Part shown: positions 1 to 7,196 of the stretch, one piece after another
Layout: each line of letters begins with the position of its first letter
How positions within the stretch are numbered: position 1 is the first letter of the stretch
Source: Gemmatimonadota bacterium
Lineage (GTDB): Bacteria > Gemmatimonadota > Gemmatimonadetes > Gemmatimonadales > Gemmatimonadaceae
NCBI GenBank assembly: GCA_947462095.1
Contig: CANHNQ010000023.1
Coordinates: 1 to 34,248 of the forward strand
Direction: 5' to 3'
Length of the DNA stretch: 34,248 nucleotides
The notes under the pieces: model-generated
Seen by the model: the letters and a program-made list of their open reading frames with translations, nothing else
What the model was told of the DNA's origin: nothing
The model's database searches: none
Translations under genes and position numbers: made by a program

Positions 1-1737
1 ATCCTTAATCAGTTCTGGCGTTGCGAGCTTGTCGAGCAAGGCGACTGTTTGAAGTACTCTTAGTGCATCACTCGATAGCTGATTCAGTCGCTGATCAAGC
101 ACCGATACTAGGGTCGGCGGCACGCCGCCTGCGCTCCCTGTTTCAACCCAATGGCTTACTAGGGCGTTTAGGTACAGCGGGCCACCCTCGCAGGCTGTCG
201 CGAACCAGTGCGCCAGCTGATCAGAAAGTATCGCCGAGGCATCTGCTGCGAGCGCAGTCGCTAGTCGGACGCATTCATCTTCCGCCAAAGGTGGAAGCGG
301 GAGCATTTCTAGCCGTGAAGGCAGATAGGCCGCCGAATCGATTCTCGGCCGAGAAGTCCTCGATGTCAGGACGCAGAAGACCCGAGCGTTCTCAAGTCTC
401 TCGATAAGGCCTACGACTAAATCCCATGACTCCTCATCTAGCCATTGAACGTCTTCTAGAATTAAAAGCGTCGGGGACTCGTACGCGATTGCAAAGAGTA
501 GGTCAACGAAGGCCGTCCGAAGAGCGCTGCTGGAAGGCAGCGGTTGGCGTACCGGAAGGTGCGACTCGTCATGGGCATTCTCCGACGAAGATATCTTGAA
601 CGCCTCCTCCTGAGTCTCGGCCTCTCGAAGAAAGTTTAGCGTTCGCAGCGAATCCGGCGAGCAACCCAACGCTCCCTTCTCTTGAAGCATCTCAGGAATG
701 AGATCCAGCATGGCACCGAGATGGCGTGTTACCTCGGTGGGCCTGCATGCAGTCTGAATGATGCGAACCCCTTCGATGGTTGCAACCTTCGCGAGCTCAC
801 GCGCTAGACGCGTTTTCCCAATGCCGGATGGGCCGTGGACCATCACCGCGCTCCCGTCATGCCACCGCGCACGCCGCATCGCCATCGTCAGGGTCGCCAG
901 CTCGCTCGTCCGGCCCACGAAGTACCGCTCCGTCGGCAGGAACGACGGACGCTTCTTCGCGGGCGGCTCGGTGAACCGCTTCCGCAGCTGGGTCGCCGGG
1001 AGCCGAATGTCGCCGGCCGACGGGCCGATCTCGGCGAGATAACGATCGATGATCGCCACCGCCTCGGCCTTCGAGCCGGCGAGCATTGTGCACTCCGCCA
1101 GCGTGAGCGTCGCTTCCTCATGCAGTGGATCAAACTGGAGCAGCCAGCGCGCCAACGCCTCGGCGCCCCCCCAATCGGCGCGCTCTCGCCGGGCACGCAG
1201 CTGCTCCACCAGCACGCGTCGCACGGCGGCATGCACCGTGGCACGCTGCGCCTCGACCCACTCCTGAAAGTCCGGCCACGGCGCCGCATAGGTCGAGAGA
1301 AACACGCCGAAGGGCTCGCGGCCGCGCACGACATCCCGCTCGAACAGCGCCGCGGTCTGCGACAGCGAAAACGTCGTCACGACCTGCCGCGGATCAAGGC
1401 ACACGCTGTCCCCCACCAATGACACGTTGATCCCCATCGAACGCGCTTTGTACAACGTCTGGCGTAGGTTCCCCCGCTGCCGCGCCATCGACTGCCCGGG
1501 CCACAGCGCCATCAGCAATTCGTCGCGCCCATGACGGTACTCCGGGCTGTACGCCACGCGGACCAGCAGCGCGAACAACGTCCCGGTCGATGGCACGATC
1601 CGGTTCTCGCCGAGCACCAGGCGGGCGGCCCCCAAGGTCTGAAAGACCAACGGCAGCCCCCCGAGGTCGGAGGCCGGCGCCAGATCCGGCAGGGTCAGCG
1701 CGTCCCGCGCCGCTGATTGGAGTCGCATGCGAGCCAT
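1..1737 (-). CDS. SARP/BTAD-type transcriptional regulator with AAA ATPase domain (3' end off window)
   Basis: Open for 579 codons from ATG at 1737 to the window edge, so the C-terminus is missing. Residues about 20-115 resemble the winged-helix domain of SARP regulators (LLVRVAYSPEYRHGRDELL, then ALWP and RQRGNLRQTLYKAR), and about 120-250 look like the bacterial transcriptional activator (BTAD) helical repeats. A P-loop ATPase follows: Walker A GPSGIGKT at residues 302-309 and a Walker B-like LLILEDVQWLD around 424-433. The layout is that of large ATP-dependent activators (AfsR or LuxR/MalT-like); the effector and targets are unknown. ATG at 1728 is an alternative start. Odd: codons from the Walker A onward use A/T at the third position far more often (CTA, TTA, ATA, AGA) than the first half, so the gene looks mosaic. 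Family call fairly sure, function not. Confidence 0.8.
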   Translation of the reverse strand, partial: MARMRLQSAARDALTLPDLAPASDLGGLPLVFQTLGAARLVLGENRIVPSTGTLFALLVRVAYSPEYRHGRDELLMALWPGQSMARQRGNLRQTLYKARSMGINVSLVGDSVCLDPRQVVTTFSLSQTAALFERDVVRGREPFGVFLSTYAAPWPDFQEWVEAQRATVHAAVRRVLVEQLRARRERADWGGAEALARWLLQFDPLHEEATLTLAECTMLAGSKAEAVAIIDRYLAEIGPSAGDIRLPATQLRKRFTEPPAKKRPSFLPTERYFVGRTSELATLTMAMRRARWHDGSAVMVHGPSGIGKTRLARELAKVATIEGVRIIQTACRPTEVTRHLGAMLDLIPEMLQEKGALGCSPDSLRTLNFLREAETQEEAFKISSSENAHDESHLPVRQPLPSSSALRTAFVDLLFAIAYESPTLLILEDVQWLDEESWDLVVGLIERLENARVFCVLTSRTSRPRIDSAAYLPSRLEMLPLPPLAEDECVRLATALAADASAILSDQLAHWFATACEGGPLYLNALVSHWVETGSAGGVPPTLVSVLDQRLNQLSSDALRVLQTVALLDKLATPELIKD

Positions 1738-1907
1738 TGGCACACCCGTCGGCAAGAGAACACTGGGCGATCGTCGTCGTCACCCGGAACGACCAGACAC
1801 TGCGCTGGCAGCGTCAGCGACCCGTCAGCGACCATTGCGCACGACTAAATGTCGCATCGGTGGAGCACGCTCGGCACCATCGCTGAATCGGCATAGCCAG
1901 AAACGCA

Positions 1908-1944
1908 CCACGGGCGGTCTCCCCCAAGGAGAAACCGCCCGTGG
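1908..1944 (-). terminator. Hairpin downstream of the MoxR gene
   Basis: Perfect 11-bp inverted repeat CCACGGGCGGT / ACCGCCCGTGG (1908-1918 and 1934-1944) with a 15-nt loop, 49 bp past the stop of the MoxR gene. On the minus strand it is followed by TGCGTTTC, a weak T tract. It is probably an intrinsic terminator separating the MoxR transcript from the regulator gene, which starts at 1737. Nothing else recognisable is seen in 1738-1992. Confidence 0.7.
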
Positions 1945-1992
1945 CCCGTCATCCGTATGGTCCCCGCGACATCGGGGCCCCGCCGCGCACCG

Positions 1993-2976
1993 CTACGGGA
2001 ATTCGATCAAGGACTCGGTGGGAATGCCGTCCGCTTCCGCCTGGAAGTTCACCACCAGCCGGTGACGCAACACGGCCTTCGCCACGCTACGCACGTCGTC
2101 GAGATCCGGCATCGCGCGCCCGTCCATCGCAGCACGGGCCTTGGCGCCCAGCACGAGATACTGCGACGCCCGAGGACCGGCACCCCAGCTCACGTACTTC
2201 CTCACCTTGGCCGTCGCGTTCGGGTCGTCCGGCCGCGTGCTGCGCGCCAGCTTCACCGCATACTCCACCAGACTCGGCGCCGCCGGCAACCGACGGACAA
2301 GGCGCTGCAGCCGCAGCAACTCTTCGCCACCGACCACCGGGCGGACATCACCCTGCGACGCGCCCGTCGTCGACATCACGATCTGCTCTTCCTCTTCACG
2401 CGTCGGATACCCGACCGTAAGCTCGAACATGAAGCGGTCCAGCTGCGCTTCCGGCAACGGATACGTGCCTTCCTGCTCGATCGGATTCTGCGTCGCGAGC
2501 ACGAAAAACGGCTTCGGCAATTCGTACGTGCGCCCAGCCACGGTCACCGTGCGCTCCTGCATCGCCTGCAGCAACGCGGCCTGCGTTTTCGGGGGCGCTC
2601 GATTGATTTCGTCGGCAAGCACCATGTTCGCGAACACCGGTCCCTCGGCAAAACGAAACGCCCGTTTCCCGGTGCCGGGCTCCTCTTCCATCAACTCCGT
2701 GCCGGTGATGTCGCTCGGCATCAGGTCGGGCGTGAATTGCACGCGCGAGAAGGTGAGATCGAGCGCCTGCGCCACGGTCTGCACGAGCAGCGTCTTCGCG
2801 AGGCCCGGCACGCCGACCAGCACCACGTGACCGCCGGCGAGCAGCGCCGTCACGAGATCGTCGACGACCTGCGTCTGGCCTACAATGCGCTTCCCGATTT
2901 GCGTGGCGAGCTCACGTCGCGCCTCGGCAAGTCGGTCAAGCAGGGCAAGGTCGTTCTCGACAGGCGGTGTAGTCAC
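1993..2976 (-). CDS. MoxR-family AAA+ ATPase
   Basis: 327 residues, the normal size for MoxR proteins, which are chaperone-like AAA+ ATPases that help mature or activate partner complexes (often with VWA-domain proteins). Visible motifs: Walker A GVPGLAKT near residue 55, Walker B VLADEINRAPP near 120, sensor-1 region LATQNPIEQEGTYPLPEAQL near 160, arginine-finger segment LDRFMF, and the C-terminal lid domain. The start is GTG at 2976; there is no better in-frame ATG nearby. The usual MoxR partners (DUF58 and VWA proteins) are absent here: the upstream gene is a lipoprotein and the downstream one a regulator, so the client cannot be inferred from context. Confidence 0.95.
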   Translation of the reverse strand: MTTPPVENDLALLDRLAEARRELATQIGKRIVGQTQVVDDLVTALLAGGHVVLVGVPGLAKTLLVQTVAQALDLTFSRVQFTPDLMPSDITGTELMEEEPGTGKRAFRFAEGPVFANMVLADEINRAPPKTQAALLQAMQERTVTVAGRTYELPKPFFVLATQNPIEQEGTYPLPEAQLDRFMFELTVGYPTREEEEQIVMSTTGASQGDVRPVVGGEELLRLQRLVRRLPAAPSLVEYAVKLARSTRPDDPNATAKVRKYVSWGAGPRASQYLVLGAKARAAMDGRAMPDLDDVRSVAKAVLRHRLVVNFQAEADGIPTESLIEFP

Positions 2977-3019
2977 GAGATCGGAGTGAGATGCGAAATG
3001 GACGACGCTGAAAATAGAT

Positions 3020-3041
3020 ACGGACGCCCGCGGGCGTCCGT
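3020..3041 (-). terminator. 22-bp perfect palindrome between lipoprotein and MoxR genes
   Basis: ACGGACGCCCG directly followed by its reverse complement CGGGCGTCCGT. On the minus strand the hairpin is followed by TATCTATTTTC, which suits an intrinsic terminator for the lipoprotein gene (stop at 3118). It also lies 44 bp upstream of the MoxR start, so an operator role cannot be excluded. Confidence 0.6.
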
Positions 3042-3117
3042 TGCAGTTGGAAAGAATGTAACGCCCGGCGCGGACGGCGCGAGCGCGGCCGGCAACCGCG
3101 ACCGCCGCCCCACCCGA

Positions 3118-3567
3118 CTAGCGGAGCGCGAAATCGACGCGCTGCTGGACCGGATAGTTCTCGCTGCGCAGCGAGGCCACCAGCGTGTAGTGCCCCGGCG
3201 ATGGGGGCGACCATTGCTCGTCGTACACCACGGAATCGTGCGCATCGAGCAGACGGTTCTGCATGGACTGCGTGAACAACCGGCCCGCACTCCAGCGCCA
3301 CACCTCACGGCCCGCGTCGTTCAGAACGACGAAATCGTGCGTCCGTCCGTCGGGGAAGTTGAGCTCGACCCGCTTGCGCGAGTCGTTCGCCACCTCGATC
3401 GCGAAGCGCACCACCCCGCTCGACGTATCGACCATGACATGTGACGTCACACCCCGCTCGGCGCCGCCTTTCAGGCGCGCACTGGCCACCGGACTCGGAG
3501 TGCGTGGACCACACGCAAACATGAGTCCGGCAGCAGCCAACAGTGGAACGATGATGCGGGAAAGCAT
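3118..3567 (-). CDS. Lipoprotein with BsuPI-like domain
   Basis: 149 residues. The N-terminus is a lipoprotein signal: a hydrophobic stretch ending in the lipobox LMFAC, with Cys19 as the predicted lipidated residue. The rest is an immunoglobulin-like beta domain resembling BsuPI (intracellular proteinase inhibitor family): FAIEVANDSRKRVELNFPDG, then DFVVLNDAGREVWRWS and LFTQSM, ending in strands typical of the family (HYTLVASL). In other bacteria this domain is found in inhibitors and in many uncharacterised envelope proteins, so protease inhibition is only a possibility. A good promoter lies upstream (3666-3694). Confidence 0.8.
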   Translation of the reverse strand: MLSRIIVPLLAAAGLMFACGPRTPSPVASARLKGGAERGVTSHVMVDTSSGVVRFAIEVANDSRKRVELNFPDGRTHDFVVLNDAGREVWRWSAGRLFTQSMQNRLLDAHDSVVYDEQWSPPSPGHYTLVASLRSENYPVQQRVDFALR

Positions 3568-3665
3568 CAGGAATTGGGGCGGATGGTCGGGGCGCGATCG
3601 CCGATGCTGATCATGAGCACCGACATAGGCTCGGACGACGCACGGTCACATTTCGATACTCCGCC

Positions 3666-3694
3666 ACGTTATCAACGATGCATGGGGCTGTCAA
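3666..3694 (-). promoter_or_regulatory. Sigma70-type promoter of the lipoprotein gene
   Basis: On the minus strand TTGACA (3694-3689), a 17-bp spacer and TAACGT (3671-3666). Predicted transcription start is near 3659, leaving a leader of about 90 nt. A second TTGACA on the plus strand (3702-3707) forms an inverted repeat with this -35 box, spaced by 7 bp, but has no good -10 at the right distance. Confidence 0.6.
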
Positions 3695-3797
3695 GCATCA
3701 GTTGACACGCTAAGTGACGATGCTGCTTCGCATTCGGTTGGGAGGACTTGCCCGCATTCGCGTGTCGGTATTTGTTCGGTTCGGTCATTTTGATAGC

Positions 3798-3826
3798 TTG
3801 CGAAAAATTTCACAAGCCTCTAGCTT
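3798..3826 (+). promoter_or_regulatory. Predicted promoter of the atp operon
   Basis: TTGCGA (3798-3803), 17-bp spacer, TAGCTT (3821-3826), in a locally AT-rich stretch. The expected transcription start near 3833 is only about 3 nt before the atpZ ATG at 3836, and no Shine-Dalgarno sequence precedes that ATG, so the transcript may be leaderless. A matching TTGCTT-N17-TAGCTT lies upstream of etfB. Confidence 0.55.
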
Positions 3827-3835
3827 GCCCCCCGC

Positions 3836-4114
3836 ATGGCTGATGAACCGCGGAACCAGACACCCGGCTCGACGCCGCCCGGAGAGCAATCTCCGTGGGC
3901 GCTCGCCGGCCTCGGAATGCAGTTCTTCGCGTCCATTCTGTTGTTCGTGTATGCCGGCACGTGGCTGGATCGCCGGTTCAACACGTCGCCCGTCTTCCTG
4001 CTGGGTGGGTTGTTCGGCGGTGGCGGCGGGTCTTTCTATCTAAGCTACCGGCGTCTGATGAAGCCGGGGGCATCGCGTTCCACGGACGACACCGATTCGT
4101 TGCCGAAGCCATGA
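3836..4114 (+). CDS. atpZ: AtpZ/AtpI-family protein, first gene of the atp operon
   Basis: 92 residues: a Pro-rich polar N-terminus, then two membrane segments (about 26-42 and 51-70) joined by the short loop TWLDRRFNTSP, with the glycine run GGLFGGGGGS in the second. This is the pattern of the small AtpZ (ATPase gene 1) family encoded ahead of the Fo genes and thought to help c-ring assembly or Mg/Ca movement. No Shine-Dalgarno sequence is visible before the ATG. The stop overlaps the next start as ATGA (4111-4114), indicating translational coupling. Confidence 0.8.
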   Translation: MADEPRNQTPGSTPPGEQSPWALAGLGMQFFASILLFVYAGTWLDRRFNTSPVFLLGGLFGGGGGSFYLSYRRLMKPGASRSTDDTDSLPKP

Positions 4115-4497
4115 CGACTGATCGTGTCGCCCCCAGTGGTATGGTTCGCGCCGTGCTCGCCTTCACGGCGGCGCAGGTCGTTTTGGTGTTGGTTGCTGCG
4201 TTCATCATGCAGCGGTTCGTCTGGACCGATCCCGCGTCGGCCGGGGCGGTGCGTGCCAGTGCGTGGCTCGCCGTCATCGTGCAGACGTTCACGTTTGCGA
4301 TCGCGATGCTCGTGGCGCGGACGCAGGTGATGGCGGGGTGGGGGCTGGGCGTGCTGTTACGGTTCGCTACGGTGGCCTTCTGGGCCTTCCTGGGGGCCAA
4401 GGCGCTGGGGTTGCCCTCGACCCCGGCGCTGATGTCGCTGGTCGTTTTCTACTTCGTCTCGACAGTGATCGAGCCGATCTTTCTGAACGCTCACTAA
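4111..4497 (+). CDS. atpI: ATP synthase protein I-like membrane protein
   Basis: 128 residues with about four hydrophobic segments (around 12-33, 47-67, 72-95 and 103-125). Its position between atpZ and atpB and its size fit ATP synthase I (AtpI), a non-structural assembly factor for the c-ring. Sequence similarity within this family is always weak, so the call leans on position and topology. The ATG at 4111 overlaps the atpZ stop. Confidence 0.65.
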   Translation: MTTDRVAPSGMVRAVLAFTAAQVVLVLVAAFIMQRFVWTDPASAGAVRASAWLAVIVQTFTFAIAMLVARTQVMAGWGLGVLLRFATVAFWAFLGAKALGLPSTPALMSLVVFYFVSTVIEPIFLNAH

Positions 4498-4509
4498 GGC
4501 CTGAATCGG

Positions 4510-5457
4510 ATGCAGTCGATGCTCCGCTCGTTGTCCTGTGCCATGCTCCTCGCCCTCGCACCCATCGCGCTGAGCGCGCAGGAGCATACCGAACACGCCC
4601 CGGCCACGCCGGCTGCGGGTCCGGTGGACTTTATCACGCCGCACATCACGGACGGCTCGCACCTCGAAATTCCGTGGCCGAACAGCCACCTCGCCAAGGA
4701 AGTCGAACTTCCGAAGTGGGCGCCGGTGCACATTGGCGGCATGGAAGTGGATCTCTCGCCCACCAAGCATGTCGTGTTCATGCTGGGCGCGGCGCTGCTC
4801 GTGGCCGTGGTGCTGATCAGCGCGGCATCGGCCTCCCGGAAGCAGCATGAGACCGACGGGCGCACCAAAGGCTTTGCCGGGGCCATGGAAGCGATGGCGC
4901 TGTATCTGCGCAACGAAGTGGTGCTGCCGAATGTCGGCCATCACGGCGAGGCCTTCGTGCCCTTCGCGCTCACGCTGTTCTTCTTCATCCTCACCTGCAA
5001 TCTGTTCGGGATGATCCCGTACGGCGCCACGGCCACCGGCAACATCGCCGTGACCGCCACGCTGGCGATCATCACGGCCATCGTCGTGGAGGTCGCGGGT
5101 ATCCGCGCCAACGGCCTGGGCTACCTGAGCACGATCTTCTATTGGAACAAGGATCTGCCCATCGTCATGCGCGTCGTGATGTTCTTCGTCATGTCGCCCG
5201 TCGAAATGGTGGGCAAGATCTCGAAGCCGTTCGCGCTGACCATCCGTTTGTTCGCGAACATGACGGCGGGGCACATCGTCCTGCTCGCGCTCATCGGGCT
5301 CATCTTCGCGTTCCAGTCGTGGGCCCTGGCCGGCGTGCCGGTCCTCATGGCCACCGCGATCAGCATGCTCGAACTGTTCGTGAGCTTCCTGCAGGCCTTC
5401 ATCTTCACGCTGCTCGCCTGCGTGTTCATCGGACAGATCCGCGAAGCACACCACTAG
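4510..5457 (+). CDS. atpB: ATP synthase Fo subunit a
   Basis: 315 residues, longer than the roughly 270 of Escherichia coli. It forms the proton half-channels against the c-ring. The essential arginine is R246 in KPFALTIRLFANMTAGH; other family segments are FVPFALTLFFFILTCNLFGM and VFIGQI near the C-terminus. The extra length is N-terminal: residues 1-23 look like a cleavable Sec signal (MLLALAPIALSA, then QEH), followed by about 60 polar residues before the first membrane helix near 88. ATG at 4519 is an alternative start. It lies 12 bp after atpI. Confidence 0.96.
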   Translation: MQSMLRSLSCAMLLALAPIALSAQEHTEHAPATPAAGPVDFITPHITDGSHLEIPWPNSHLAKEVELPKWAPVHIGGMEVDLSPTKHVVFMLGAALLVAVVLISAASASRKQHETDGRTKGFAGAMEAMALYLRNEVVLPNVGHHGEAFVPFALTLFFFILTCNLFGMIPYGATATGNIAVTATLAIITAIVVEVAGIRANGLGYLSTIFYWNKDLPIVMRVVMFFVMSPVEMVGKISKPFALTIRLFANMTAGHIVLLALIGLIFAFQSWALAGVPVLMATAISMLELFVSFLQAFIFTLLACVFIGQIREAHH

Positions 5458-5463
5458 GCGTTT

Positions 5464-5571
5464 CTACTCTCACGGCGGGTCCTCCCACCGCCCACGAGAG
5501 ACGTAGCCGATCGAGCGATCGGTGAGACCCGTTGGGCTCCGGCCCGCTGACGGGGACGCGGTCCTGCCGCG
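5464..5571 (+). promoter_or_regulatory. Structured leader between atpB and atpE (three hairpins)
   Basis: The 153-bp gap holds three consecutive inverted repeats: CTCTC..GGCGG / CCGCC..GAGAG (5467-5500), CCGATCG / CGATCGG with a 2-nt loop (5507-5522), and CGCGG / CCGCG (5557-5571). An unstructured AT-rich stretch with GGAG (5600-5603) then precedes the atpE ATG. By analogy with other atp operons this may raise c-subunit translation or mark RNA processing; that role is inferred. Confidence 0.5.
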
Positions 5572-5610
5572 GGGAGTGCACTTCTCAACGACTATTTTCG
5601 GAGTATTACG

Positions 5611-5889
5611 ATGGAAATCATGGGTCTCCTCCAGGCCGCTGCGCCGGTTGTTCAGGATCCGAAGGGCCTCGCCATGATCGGCGCCGGCATCGCTGCCGGT
5701 GGTGCCGTGATCGGCGCCGGTATGGGCATCGGCCGCATCGGTGGTTCGGCCGTCGAAGGCATGGCGCGTCAGCCGGAAGCCGCGGGTCGTATCCAGACCG
5801 CCGCGCTCATCCTGGCCGCGCTCATCGAAGGCGCCGCGCTGTTCGGCGTCGTGATCGGCTTCCAGATCCAGGGCAAGATCACGTTCTAA
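5611..5889 (+). CDS. atpE: ATP synthase Fo subunit c
   Basis: 92 residues forming the two-helix hairpin of the rotor ring. Helix 1 carries the glycine-rich packing run GAGMGIGRIGGSAVEG, the polar loop is ARQPEA, and the ion-binding carboxylate is E73 in AALIEGAALFG. The Na+ signature is missing: the helix-1 Gln of Na+ rings is Ile here (GMGIG), and the residues after the Glu are Gly-Ala rather than Ser-Thr, so a proton-driven enzyme is expected. GGAG at 5600-5603 gives a strong ribosome site 7 nt before the ATG. Confidence 0.97.
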   Translation: MEIMGLLQAAAPVVQDPKGLAMIGAGIAAGGAVIGAGMGIGRIGGSAVEGMARQPEAAGRIQTAALILAALIEGAALFGVVIGFQIQGKITF

Positions 5890-5900
5890 CGTGTTCGCGT

Positions 5901-5926
5901 GCGGGGCGTCCATCGGGGCGCCCCGC
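5901..5926 (+). promoter_or_regulatory. Hairpin between atpE and atpF
   Basis: GCGGGGCG (5901-5908) and CGCCCCGC (5919-5926) form an 8-bp stem with a 10-nt loop, 12 bp after the atpE stop. There is no T tract, so it may protect the 3' end of the atpE segment or act as a weak attenuator rather than a full terminator. Confidence 0.45.
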
Positions 5927-5955
5927 CGCACTCTCTTCTTCTCGTGGACCCCTCC

Positions 5956-6558
5956 ATGTTCGCTCTTTCCGCTCGCCGTATCGGCGCGCTTGCTACGATG
6001 CTCGCCGTCACCGCGTCTCCGGCTTTTGCCTCGGAAGCCGCCGAAGGTGGCCCGCCGAATCTGCTCGACCCGAATGTCGGCGTGATGGCCTGGACGCTGA
6101 TCATCTTTGTCCTGCTGCTCGTCGTCCTCTCGAAGTTCGCCTTCAAGCCGCTCTTCGCCGCCGTCGAGGCGCGTGAAAAGGCGCTCGAGGATGCCATCGA
6201 GGGCGCCAAGCGTGATCGTGCGGCCGCCGAATCCCTCCTCGCGGAGCAGAAGGCCCATCTTGAAACCGCGCGCACCGAGGCGCAGCAGATCATTGCTGAC
6301 AGCCGTGCCACGGCCGAGCGGATGCGCACCGATCTGCTCGCGCAGACCAAGTCGCAGCAGGAAGAGATGATCGAACAGGCCCGTCGTGCGATCGAGGGCG
6401 AGAAAGCGGCCGCCATCGCCGCGCTGCGGACGGAAGCGGTCGATCTCGCGATCGCCGGCGCCTCGCGCGTGATCGAGCAGAATCTCGATTCGGCCGGGAA
6501 CCGGAAGATCGTCGAGACCTTCCTGGCGTCGCTCGACGGCGCGAAGGGTACGCGCTGA
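5956..6558 (+). CDS. atpF: ATP synthase Fo subunit b
   Basis: 200 residues from ATG 5956. It is the peripheral stalk that holds delta and alpha/beta against the rotor. After a signal-like leader (MFALSARRIGALATMLAVTA, cleavage after ASPAFA) comes one membrane helix around residues 44-62 (WTLIIFVLLLVVLSKFAFKP), then a long charged coiled coil with the family segment FKPLFAAVEAREKALEDAIE. Most b subunits lack a cleavable leader, so two hydrophobic segments are unusual. The upstream codons to 5899 fall in the hairpin zone and are not needed. The stop overlaps the atpH start (TGATG). Confidence 0.92.
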   Translation: MFALSARRIGALATMLAVTASPAFASEAAEGGPPNLLDPNVGVMAWTLIIFVLLLVVLSKFAFKPLFAAVEAREKALEDAIEGAKRDRAAAESLLAEQKAHLETARTEAQQIIADSRATAERMRTDLLAQTKSQQEEMIEQARRAIEGEKAAAIAALRTEAVDLAIAGASRVIEQNLDSAGNRKIVETFLASLDGAKGTR

Positions 6559-7115
6559 TGCCGGCCGGCGTGCAGGGCGAATCGGTCGCCCGTAACTACG
6601 CCGAGGCGCTGTTGACCCTCGCGCGCAAGGCCGAGGATACGACGGGGTGGGGCACGATGTTGCGGCAGATCGCAACGGCGATCGAATCCGACATCACGCT
6701 CTTTCGCTTCCTCGAGTCGCCGCGCATCGCGGCCGACCAGAAGGCGGCGGTGCTGACCAAAGCGCTCGGTGATCGGGTGCCGCGTCTGTTCCTGCGTTTT
6801 CTGCAACAGCTGGTGAAGAACCGTCGGCAGATGCTCATCCCGATCGTCGCCAACGAGTACGACACGCTGCTCGACGCCTCGGCTGGCATCGTGCACGCCC
6901 GCGTCACCGTGGCACGTGAAACGGGCAACGACGAGCGCGACGAGATCGGCAAGCGGTTGTCGGCCATCGTCGGCAAAACGGTGGTGCCGCATCTCGCGGT
7001 GGATCCGAGCATTCTCGGTGGCGTCGTGGTCCGCATCGGCGACACGGTCATGGACGGATCGTTGCGCCGCAAGCTCGCCCTGCTGCGTCGCCGCATGGGT
7101 GCCTCGCGCGTCTGA
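6558..7115 (+). CDS. atpH: ATP synthase F1 subunit delta
   Basis: 185 residues, normal for delta (OSCP), which clamps the b stalk to the top of the alpha/beta head. The N-terminal six-helix domain begins SVARNYAEALLTLARK, and the C-terminal signature is present as VDPSILGGVVVRIGDTVMDGSLRRKLALLRRRM. It shares one base with atpF. This is the last atp gene here: a hairpin follows at 7144-7171 and then an unrelated peptidase, so atpA, atpG, atpD and atpC must lie elsewhere. Confidence 0.95.
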   Translation: MPAGVQGESVARNYAEALLTLARKAEDTTGWGTMLRQIATAIESDITLFRFLESPRIAADQKAAVLTKALGDRVPRLFLRFLQQLVKNRRQMLIPIVANEYDTLLDASAGIVHARVTVARETGNDERDEIGKRLSAIVGKTVVPHLAVDPSILGGVVVRIGDTVMDGSLRRKLALLRRRMGASRV

Positions 7116-7143
7116 GTTGGCGCCACACGTTTCGTGACGGAAC

Positions 7144-7171
7144 GGGGGAGTGCACTGCGGTGCACTCCCCC
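7144..7171 (+). terminator. Terminator hairpin closing the atp operon
   Basis: Perfect 12-bp stem GGGGGAGTGCAC / GTGCACTCCCCC around the 4-nt loop TGCG, 28 bp after the atpH stop. It lacks a T run. A GTG at 7134 would put this hairpin inside the next reading frame, which argues for the later GTG at 7197 as that gene's start. Confidence 0.75.
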
Positions 7172-7196
7172 GATTCACATCCGGTCGGTCATCCCT

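Noticed and set aside
1957-3444. A 495-codon plus-strand frame across the MoxR and lipoprotein genes
   Set aside because: It is a shadow of the clear MoxR gene, with biased composition and no domain.
7134-7196. Longer start (GTG 7134) for the M1 peptidase
   Set aside because: It would place the atp terminator hairpin inside the coding region and put 21 extra residues before a good signal peptide.
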